This document shows, piece after piece, positions 56,201-64,000 of a stretch of 64,000 nt of DNA (position 1 is its first letter; each line of letters begins with the position of its first letter). The translations under genes and the position numbers were made by a program. The stretch spans positions 8,900,471 to 8,964,470 of the forward strand of contig OY987247.1 of the NCBI GenBank assembly GCA_963920765.1, given 5' to 3'. The notes below the pieces were generated by a model. That model had not been told where the DNA came from, searched no databases, and worked only from the letters and a program-made list of their open reading frames with translations. This DNA comes from Ulota crispa (taxonomy: Eukaryota > Streptophyta > Bryopsida > Orthotrichales > Orthotrichaceae).

Positions 56201-57799
56201 TCCAATGTTTGCTGACTAGACTTACACGTCGTTGCTGCGAGGTCGGGACCCACAGTTGATGTCTGTTGCTACCGGATCAACACGTCAAGGCTGTTCACCG
56301 TTGCCGCAAAGTTGAGAATCCCAATTGACTTCCGCAACGGGGGTGCCAATTCTTTGAGATTGCCCAAAGCCGCCACGAGTTTGAGACACTCGCTCCACTT
56401 GTGCAGCCTCTGCATTGACTTGTGTAAATTCCCTGCCGCTGTTGTACATCTGAGAGCCCCTTGCAATTGATGGAGTTTCCGAGTCGTTTCTCCTAGTGAA
56501 ACCACCGTTGCCACAAAGCTCATACCATCGCTTGAGCAATGGATTTTCCAACTGGAATTGCGTGGGTGGCCCGCCGTCGCCACAAAACTTAGGCCTTTGC
56601 TAAGTCTACTCCAATACTGCAGCTCCTCAATCTACTCGACAAAGCATCCTACAGTTCCCACAAATTTCAGAGCCCCACTCCATCATTGATCAAAGCTTGT
56701 GGCTGGACTTGCTGGAACTAGACACCGTCACTAGAAAGACGAGACCTTCGGTGACCTTGTGCAACATGCATTTATTTCGTGGGACTAATTGAAAGATCAG
56801 CTTCAGTACATTGTCAAAATTGACCACTACTACTAGACAATCGGAGCCCTTGCATGTATTGCATGCTTGCTATCGTCATGAAGTCTACTGAACAGTTGCA
56901 ATTGCGTACCTTCAGGATTGCAATGGCGCCTCTGCTTAGCTTGCTCGTCTTCAACATCGAAACGCGGTCGTCAATGAACTTGTCCATCTTCACTGTCTTG
57001 GTTTGCTTACATGTGAGACTGTTCCTCTTCAGCATCAATCAAAGGCCTTCTATACCCTAATGTATTCTCTCCCAAAGCTTGCCACTCCCGAAAGCCTGAT
57101 CTATGATTGTTCATGGGCTGCCTTGGAACTGCATCGTGCCCCAGGCGGACCTCGTCAGTTCCTATATGATCAGGACCCGAGAACCAACTGCCTTCCGGGA
57201 GAAGACCATAAAACTAAAGCTCAGGCGCCCATGCATCTGCCATGTTCAACCTCTTGTAGTTCTGTATAATATCTCTTATATTTCTAGACATGTTCTTTCT
57301 TACAAATGTGCAATTTAAATCAAGTTGTGCCAAATGCGTGAATTTTGCAAAGGTAGACTGAAGCGCTTCTGCTGCACTTGAAACTCTAAACCACTGCTTA
57401 ATATACCATTCTCCCAGGGGTTGAGGAAGCAACATACGTATTCCGTCTGAATTTACTGACATTCACCTGAAAATTGTTGTGATGATTCCCATATCCAAGG
57501 CATCTTGACAGCGCAATCACTTTGGACGGCATTATTAATCACAGCCATTAATCCCCCAAAACCACTAAGCTTAATCCCCATAACCCTTCCACCCATCTAC
57601 CTTGTTGATATTATGAGCAGTATCTAAACAACACCCACTGACTCTAGATCCACCCAAATTAAGAGCTACCTCTGCCAAAACTAGCAACCAAAACCATCAT
57701 TTTCTGGCACTCTTGAATTTGGAGACTAAGCCCAGCGGTTATGGATGTAAACATAGATCACGGATATGAAGACACCCACGTTTATGGGTGCAGCTACCT
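53261..57799 (-). mobile_element. pogo-like element, 4.5 kb, TA duplication
   Basis: Left end TA|AGGTAGCCGCACCTATAAG and right end (complement) TA|AGGTAGCTGCACCCATAAA. It encloses a decayed pogo/Tc5-type transposase on the minus strand. TA duplications and a DDE_1 transposase agree with the pogo group. The same ends mark the MITEs at 29408, 59596 and 63355. 56260-57760 holds no recognised gene, only frames of 60-105 codons. Confidence 0.75.
54032..56150 (-). pseudogene. pogo/Tc5-like transposase (psq helix-turn-helix, CENP-B-type, DDE_1), decayed
   Basis: Reading from 56150 downwards, a psq-type helix-turn-helix reads LASAIAAIYGGSSVAAASRV then FGIPPSSLRDHLHGK. Next comes the CENP-B/Tc5 DNA-binding part (GWLRWFCNCHPNLTLQLAQG, 55800). 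The DDE_1 core has IWNPDKSG (first Asp), LLILDGHGSHVT (second Asp) and PSHTSHCL-stop-PLDV (third Asp). Then FNTTGIWPLN precedes an acidic linker and a charged coiled coil to 54032. Stops replace Gln at several conserved places (HCL-Q-PLDV, VL-Q-RLT, NA-Q-LAS). Two or more frame changes occur, one in an A run near 55830. It is inactive as it stands. Confidence 0.85.
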
Positions 57800-59595
57800 T
57801 ACAACCTGCTAGCCTCATTGCTGTAACACTTATGGATCCATTGCAAGAGTACACGATCAGGTTGGATGTAGGGAGCGTTGACAAGATTCTCTATAGTGAT
57901 CCTCGAATTGTTACACCAAGCAAAGTATTCACCAAAAACTCTTCAAAACTGTCATTTTTAGAGCATCAACCAAATTTTAAAACAAAAATGTTTTTATGCA
58001 TATGTGACCGTAGGATCTTGTAAAAAAATGTTTATAGAAGATGCGGAAAAATTTCAAAGTTTTCTATCACGTGGATTGAAAGTTAGAATGGTTTGAATAT
58101 TCAAAAATGTCTTGCAAAAAACCGGGTAGCTACCTTTTAGAAGGTGAAATTCTCAAGGAAAAAAAGGCCATGTGGGTGGTGCTTCTCTAAATTCCTTATT
58201 CCACCTTAGTAAAGTACATGTCAAAAAAGTTTCAAATCATTTGGAGTTGTATAACATATGGAAAAAAATTAGTAAGTAAAAAGAAATAGAGAATGATCCA
58301 AAACACTAAATTGTTAAGAATTTAATAATGGAAATGAAATATGCCAATCCTAATGGTCATAATGTTGTCATAAACAATATTCATCCTTTGGTTTTGTTTC
58401 TTTTCCAAAATGTAGAAAATTGAGTAAAATAAAAGACTTCAAAGTTTATTTTGGAGTAGAGAATCCATAACTGCCGGCAAACAAAAAATCCTCATAAGTT
58501 TCATCTTGTTGATCCAAATAAAATGATTCAAAGCTTCCTACATTCACATGAACCTCCTAAACCAATAAAAAGGTTGATTTTTGAAAACTTTGATTTTAAA
58601 AGATCTGCCCAAGCTGCCCGGCGAATGTAAAAAACAACATATTAGACCATAACTTTATACTCATAATTCCAAATGTCATGAAAATTAGTGCATCTGGGAG
58701 ATAAAACTCATCCCCACATTCTATTAAAATTTCAGACTAAAATATGAAAAGCTCCAATCACAAGTACCTGCCCAAAATTGCTATGTTTCTAAAAAAGGGG
58801 GTTTGGTACTTTAGGGGTTAAGATTTGACGCTCTTAACATTTTTGAGCCTAGGCCGGGTACAATAGAAAGTGTTTGAAGTCTCTCTACTTTGTATGACTT
58901 TTCTATTGTACATCACTAAAACTATTTATATAAAATGGTAACCTAGTCCTTGTTTGAAGGACCTTATCAACATGCACAATCAAAAGCAATACAAATAGGC
59001 ATTGCATTGATAAAATATTTAGATGAACTCACTAGTCACTATCCAAGTACTTCACTCATGTACTTAAATAGAGTAAAATAGAATTTATGGTTCTATAGTA
59101 CCCACATCTTTGTGCTATTGAGATGGCACAACAATATAATTTTCATGATTGGATTGAACTCAAAGGGTGTGCAGAAAAGGGGATTAGTGATTTGTTTGTT
59201 GCAATAAGTACATGTCTTGGGATCCTATTTGAGACTTTTTTTAGGGCCTCTTGGAAGGTTCAAATATAAATCCTTTGAAAGGTTTTCATCTATTTTTGAA
59301 GGGGCCTCAAGGTCCTTGGTCTCCACCCATGCTCTTCAAAAAGGTGACTTGGCACTTCAACACGCCCCATAAATAATCATTTGATCACTTATCAAGGAAA
59401 GTAGAAGATATTGAAATCCACTAAACTTAAGATTAATAATGATGAATAGTGTCTTGAAGGGCCCTTGCTAGACATGGTAGGACAAAGTATCTTGAGAGGG
59501 TTTGAGAGGGGCCTCAACACTCTTCATCCACCTTGACCATGTTTGAGCCACCTGTGGAGATGCTCTTACATGTTTGAAAGGTTTACGTGGTTGTA

Positions 59596-59896
59596 AGGTA
59601 GGAACACCCACAAGCGTTAGTGTCCCCATAACCGTCACCTCTAAAATCTTGAAAAATATGTGAAAATAAATAGATGTAGTTACAAGGATGTACAACATGT
59701 GAACATGAAACCTTAGTGTTGATTGTGGGTGTAATGGCAGTTTGCTCTTTAAAAATTCACAACTTATTCTCACAATATCCAAATAATACATTCAAAAGTA
59801 TAAACTCATTTTTTTCTATTCCTAATAGGATCCTATAATTTGCTTGATGTTTATTAACAGTTGTCATTAGTTTGACGTTTATGGGTGCTCCTATTT
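59596..59896. mobile_element. pogo-type MITE, 301 bp
   Basis: TA|AGGTAGGAACACCCA at the left and TGGGTGCTCCTATTT|TA at the right (59594-59595 and 59897-59898). The interior matches 29408-29723 and 63355-63669. Confidence 0.82.
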
Positions 59897-59898
59897 TA

Positions 59899-60901
59899 CT
59901 TGTAGGGTAAATTGCCTTTTAGGGCAGTTGGGGTTCCGTCCCCCGGATCCGCAAATGTGGTTGTAGGACCAGGGTGGGAAAGCTCTGTGATTCCACCCGC
60001 GAAAAAAAATGTGAGACTTGAGATATTTATAGACAGAAGAATGAATTGGGGAATTTTGAATTCACGCTTGGTTTCAAAGACCACGATTTCGTTTAGAACC
60101 ATGGACAAGGATGACACTAACCAACTCCAATATAGGGGTAGATTGCCTTGCTTTTGCATTTGTTTGTCAAACATACCTTGATTTTCCACCCCTCTCCCAT
60201 AAACAAGCTAGTGCAGTACGGCCAAGGTGGCCTGACCACTCATTGTCCATTTGCCCCCGGCGTAGACGGATGGCCCCGGGAGCTCAGTAACATGCTTTAT
60301 GAGATTGCTGAACCAGAGTGAAATGGTTCCACTTTTCAAACTTCAAAAAAATCAGAGATATTCTAAATCTACCATTAATAGATTTAATTTTGAACTTTAG
60401 AATTTATATTTGGATTCAAAAACCTTAAATTTGCCTAGAACCCAAGAGGAAGATATAATTAAACCATGTGAAATTAAAGGGCAAATTGTTACTTATGACA
60501 TTGCTTGAATTATTACGGCGCTTTTTCACCCTAGCTCAAAAAGATGAATGTGCTAGGAACAAAGCTTTAATATCCCCATTTACCCATGCCAAGGACACTG
60601 AGAGAGTTAGAAAATCCTCATTCTAGAGCTTGCATCAAGCTTGGCTAATGGCTATTATTGAGAATTGTTGCGTGGTCTCAATTGATACAAGCGGCATACC
60701 GGCTCCTCCAATCTAATGAACACTATTGGCAAGAGATGTAATTTGTTTTTGTCAAGCTTTTGTTAAACTTTTATGACAAGATTTATATTTTTGACTTGCA
60801 AAGTAGTTGTCATTTCTTTGACAACAATATACATAGTAATTTAAAGGACTCTTGAGAACTGCTCAAACTACATGGTGTGGTCTAGGTTTTGTTATCCCTT
60901 A
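59899..60901. other. spacer with dispersed foldback fragments, no gene
   Basis: 60050-60110 and 60380-60480 carry the 'tttagaacc'/'attcaaaaaccttaaattt' words of the foldback family. 59912-60189 has frames on both strands (89-97 codons) without motifs. The rest is unassigned. Confidence 0.4.
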
Positions 60902-61440
60902 CCTCCTAAAGAACCAAGCCCTTTTTTCCTGTAAAGTCACTAAAAACTGTCACTTTTAGGGGAATGAGTAGAAAGGTACAAAAAAAAATCTTGGAAGTCC
61001 AACCATATGATCTTGCCCTAGACTATGGGAGCTACTTGTGAGAAAAAATCAGCTTATTTCAAAAGGAGAGGAGTGAGATATTGATAACTTAAGTGAAGAA
61101 AGAAATTTTTTTCCTTTTTGCCAAAAGTTTTAGAAGCCTTTGACCGCTCGTAAAGCAAAAAAGAATCTCTACACAAAGTTGAGGTTTAATTTCTCCACGT
61201 AGAAAACTAAGTGAGGCATGTGTAGAAGAGTTCTCAAATGAACTGAAAATGTACAACATACTTCAAAAAATCTTTAAATGCTAGAAGGCCTTGAAATTTG
61301 CAATTATACTAGGCACAATTGGATACTTTATGTAAAGTTCAAAAAACTGAATTACACTAATCCAAACGGTAAAGAATAAGAAAGTTTAGTTCATTACCAT
61401 GTGCAAAAAAGAACTAGAAAAAAACATATGCAACCTATTC
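60902..61440 (+). mobile_element. left half of a TTAA-family element
   Basis: Starts CCTCCTAAAGAACCAAGCCC after CTTA. The interior matches 17418-17950 ('tgtcacttttaggggaatga', 'gaccgctcgt'). The right half is missing; after 61440 the sequence is GC-richer and unrelated. Confidence 0.6.
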
Positions 61441-61721
61441 AAATAAACAAATATTTGAAATTCTACAAGGGGGCAGGCGGAATGGAGGGTCCACTCCACC
61501 CCCACCTTGTATTTGCCTCCCTGCTAGCCCCTCAAGATAGTAGCTACACCACCCTCAGGCAATGTTTTTGTTTGGGGCTATGAATCGTCAAAAAGCTATT
61601 TTTTTTAAAGAGCCTGAAATTAGCACCAAAACTAGTGAAAATATTAGTGATTTGCCAAAATTCACCAATGAAGGGATTGCTTTTGCCCCCTTTTTCACAT
61701 GTCACGTCTCAATCATTTGCT
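61441..61721. other. spacer, no gene recognised
   Basis: Frames 61401-61583 and 61562-61858 have no motif. Confidence 0.35.
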
Positions 61722-61725
61722 TTAA

Positions 61726-62644
61726 CCCCCAAAAGGACCATTGTCCTTACGGGGGACAAACGGGATTTCAAGCAGGTACTTACAACCTCAATTTTTGTCC
61801 TAATTTTTTGAAACTTTTTTTGAAAATAGAAAAACACATTAGCTTTTGGGGAATATAATTATTATTCCAATTGATGCCAAGGAGCAAAAGTTATGCCCAA
61901 ATAAGCAAAAATTTGGGGACTAGGGGCAGCAAAAAAAATCTTATAAAAACTTGAAAAAATTAATTATAATAATAATCTTATAGATTACATCTTTGTCTAC
62001 ATTTGAAGCTTTGATTCATTCCATTTGGACTAGTTATTAAAAGGTTATGGACAATCTTGTTTTCTGGGCAACTCAAGCATCTTCTTGAAAAAATAACTTA
62101 TAAACTTCATTTTTGAATGCAAGTTTATCATTTTTTCAAAAAAAACTGTCGGAGATAGTGAAGTTTGCTTTTTGGAACAATCTCACCATTGAGATTATTG
62201 CGTTTCAATTCCATTGCAAGGTTATTAGCAATTTAAGTTTTTGTTCAATCTCAAACCTTCTTCTACCTAATGTTTTTTTAAAGAATGAAAATTAAGTATT
62301 TTTTTTAATTTTTTTCCTAAGACTCCCAACTCAACTTCCCACCATGCAAAAATAGAATTCCAAACTTTGCGGTTCAAAAATTTTAAGTTAAAAATGTTCA
62401 AAGTTAAAAAATCTAGTCAAGCAAGGTGCAAAAAAAGTTTTATTTACACTTTAAATGCATATATCTTCCAATTTGTGAGGTCAAAGTTCTTGACTTTTGT
62501 ATGACACATTCTTATAGTAGTCTAGCACAAGATCTTATGGTTAGATATGCAAAATGCCTAATTTTCAAACATTTTTACTTTTTGCCATAGAAGTGGCAGT
62601 TTTGAATGTCTTTTGACAAAATAAAGGCCATGATCCTTTAGGGG
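61726..62644. mobile_element. TTAA-flanked MITE, shares its right TTAA with the next element
   Basis: Starts CCCCCAAAAGGACCATTGTC after TTAA (61722-61725) and ends GGCCATGATCCTTTAGGGG. The following TTAA (62645-62648) is also the left target of the next element. The right interior ('gtggcagttttgaatg', 'caagatcttatgg') belongs to the second subfamily. Confidence 0.75.
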
Positions 62645-62648
62645 TTAA

Positions 62649-63351
62649 CCCCTAAAATACCATTGTTTGTTCGGGGGACAAATGGGATTTTGGGCATGTA
62701 CCTATGACTAAACTACTTTGCGTGATTTTTGAAACGTTTATGGAAGATGGAGAATTCAAAGATCGACATGGGCATCTAATTTTTTCTTCATTTTGACATT
62801 TATTGAAGAAGTTAAAAATGAATTTTTGTTGGGCAGCCCAAAATATTCTAAAAAAAGTTTATTAAAAGAAATAAAAATCTGATATAGGTTCTTTAGACTT
62901 ATTTATAGTTGGGGAGCTTTGAATTATTCAATTATCATTGATGAGATGAAAATTATGAGAAGTTTTTGTTTGTGGGTAGGTATGGTTTCTCTCAAAATCA
63001 CACCTACCCGCAAACAAAAACTTCTCATAACTTTCATCTCATCAATGAAAATTGAATAATTCAAAACTCCCCACCTGTATATCTGTCTAAAGAACCTATT
63101 TCATATTTTTATTTTAGTTTAATGCAATCTTTTAGAAATTATTGGGCTGCCCAATTTGGACCTTTTTCTAAAAATTTGTTTTCAACTTCTTCAATAAATG
63201 TCAAAATGAAGAAAAAATTACACTCCCACATAGATCTTTGATTTTTCCATCTTCCATAAAAGTTTCAAAAAATCACACAAAGTAGTTTAGTCATAGGTAC
63301 ATGCCCAAAATCCCATTTGTTCTCCAAAATGGGGACTTGGTCCTTTAGGGG
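62649..63351. mobile_element. TTAA-flanked foldback MITE
   Basis: Starts CCCCTAAAATACCATTG and ends GGACTTGGTCCTTTAGGGG, with TTAA at 62645-62648 and 63352-63355. The arms pair around a centre near 63000 ('gtgggtaggtatggtttctc' with 'cacacctacccgc'). Confidence 0.85.
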
Positions 63352-63354
63352 TTA

Positions 63355-63669
63355 AAGTAGGAGCACCCATCCTCGTGAGAGTCTCCATAAGCGTGACATT
63401 TGAAAATCTTGGAAAATCTGTGGAACTAAATAGTTGTAATGACAAGGATGTAAAACATGTGAACACGAAATCTTAGTAGTGGTTATTGGTAAAATGGCAA
63501 TTTGTTCTTTAAAAATTCACAACTTATTCTCACAATATCCAAATAATAAATTCAAAAGTGCAAAATCATTATTTTTCTGTTCCTAATAGGACCCTTTAAT
63601 TTGCTAGACGTTTACTAATAGTCATCATGTTCAAAACCCTTAAACTCACGCTTATGGGTGCTCCTACCT
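63355..63669. mobile_element. pogo-type MITE, 315 bp
   Basis: TA|AAGTAGGAGCACCCAT at the left and ATGGGTGCTCCTACCT|TA at the right (63353-63354 and 63670-63671). The left TA lies inside the TTAA of the preceding element. Confidence 0.85.
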
Positions 63670-63671
63670 TA

Positions 63672-64000
63672 GATGTCTTTTTGCACTAAAAATTTGGGGA
63701 TTGCTTGTGAACCTCACTATAAAATAAACGAAAGAAGCCAAATTTGCAACTAAAAAAAAGAGAATCACCAAACTAGCACCAAAGACAAAATTCCAATTTA
63801 AACAATGTCCTCAGGCCTCAGCGGCTCAAGTCCGGGCCACACATGCCAAAATTGGCTTTTCCAACCTACAATTTATAAAAAATAAGTGGCAAATCTACAT
63901 GATTGTGAAAAAGCAAATTCTTTGACTTTCAAGGGCCCACTTTTATGGTTTGCTCAAAACTGTTAGTTTTGAGAGTTCACAAGCTACCGTCTCAAACCTC
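63672..64000. other. AT-rich end of window, no gene recognised
   Basis: No coding or repeat feature recognised; the window ends here. Confidence 0.4.

Larger units (their letters stand above)
53018..58817. mobile_element. TTAA-flanked element split by a pogo-like insertion
   Basis: Starts CCCCTAAAGGATCAAGTG after TTAA (53014-53017). Ends TTTGGTACTTTAGGGG before TTAA (58818-58821). Without the pogo insertion it is about 1.26 kb. The right arm (58440-58800) is the family arm ('ctcataagtttcatcttgtt', 'atgattcaaagcttccta'). The related site at 4258 is unoccupied and has a single TTAA, which supports the borders. Confidence 0.75.
52953..59565. mobile_element. Harbinger-like outer element of a three-level nest
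   Basis: TTA|GAGCATCTCCA at the left (52950-52963) and TGGAGATGCTC|TTA at the right (59555-59568). The ends and TTA duplication match the style of the MITE at 1246-1680. Its own sequence is 52953-53017 plus 58818-59565; the rest is the nested insertion. The right part is shared with 4262-5100 and, reversed, with 29131-29230 and 31521-31735. Confidence 0.6.

Noticed and set aside
53014..58821. Plain TA target with A/T-ended elements (mariner-type) instead of TTAA
   Set aside because: The outer T and A flanking the TA are conserved in nearly all copies and in the empty site at 4258, so the four-base target is the better reading.

Overview
The window looks like nuclear DNA of a plant or another streptophyte. 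It is AT-rich and gene-poor, introns have GT..AG borders, and it is crowded with plant-type DNA transposons (hAT with DUF659, pogo/Tc5-like, Stowaway-like, Harbinger-like, Mutator-like). There is no bacterial gene organisation, rRNA gene or CRISPR array. The species cannot be named from the sequence; a non-seed plant is a guess. Most of the window is non-autonomous transposons nested in one another. The commonest family has termini CCCCTAAAGGACC, sits between TTAA tetranucleotides, and is mostly long inverted arms (about 0.7-0.9 kb per copy). TTAA targets with CCC termini are the hallmark of piggyBac, but no piggyBac transposase is present. Layout: 1-9880 AT-rich repeats and MITEs. 9883-10179 a MITE upstream of gene A. 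11320-13941 gene A, a seven-exon gene for an Ala/Pro/Gln-rich repeat protein. 15159-16875 a Harbinger-like element carrying a Stowaway-like MITE. 17366-22400 nested TTAA elements and foldbacks. 22571-23801 a GC-rich TTAA subfamily. 24323-25606 gene B, a relative of gene A. 25873-28845 a 3-kb foldback. 29131-31735 another nest. 31991-33102 a 1.1-kb palindrome. 33783-34060 a hairpin with tRNA-like boxes. 34774-35703 a TTAA element with different ends. 36424-38786 (-) a decayed coiled-coil/RING gene, head to head with 41389-43052 (+), a decayed protein-kinase-like gene. 44422-47504 (-) a decayed hAT transposase. 49436-50708 (-) gene C, an inverted copy of gene B. 52953-59565 a three-level transposon nest with a pogo-like transposase at its core. 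59596-63669 a chain of MITEs. Working together: the 4.5-kb pogo-like element at 53261-57799 has the same ends as three 300-bp MITEs here, so it is a plausible source of their transposase. Genes B and C share a 1,451-bp tract with no mismatch seen, while their flanking homologous DNA is diverged, which suggests recent gene conversion or a recent inverted duplication. GC-rich arrays with a 20-bp GACGG period lie just upstream of the RING, kinase and hAT genes. Those three genes and the pogo gene carry premature stops, many at Gln or Trp codons, as expected from C-to-T decay of methylated DNA. The likeliest undescribed items are the Ala/Pro-rich gene family (A/B/C), the RING/kinase pair with its 20-bp arrays, and the TTAA foldback family.
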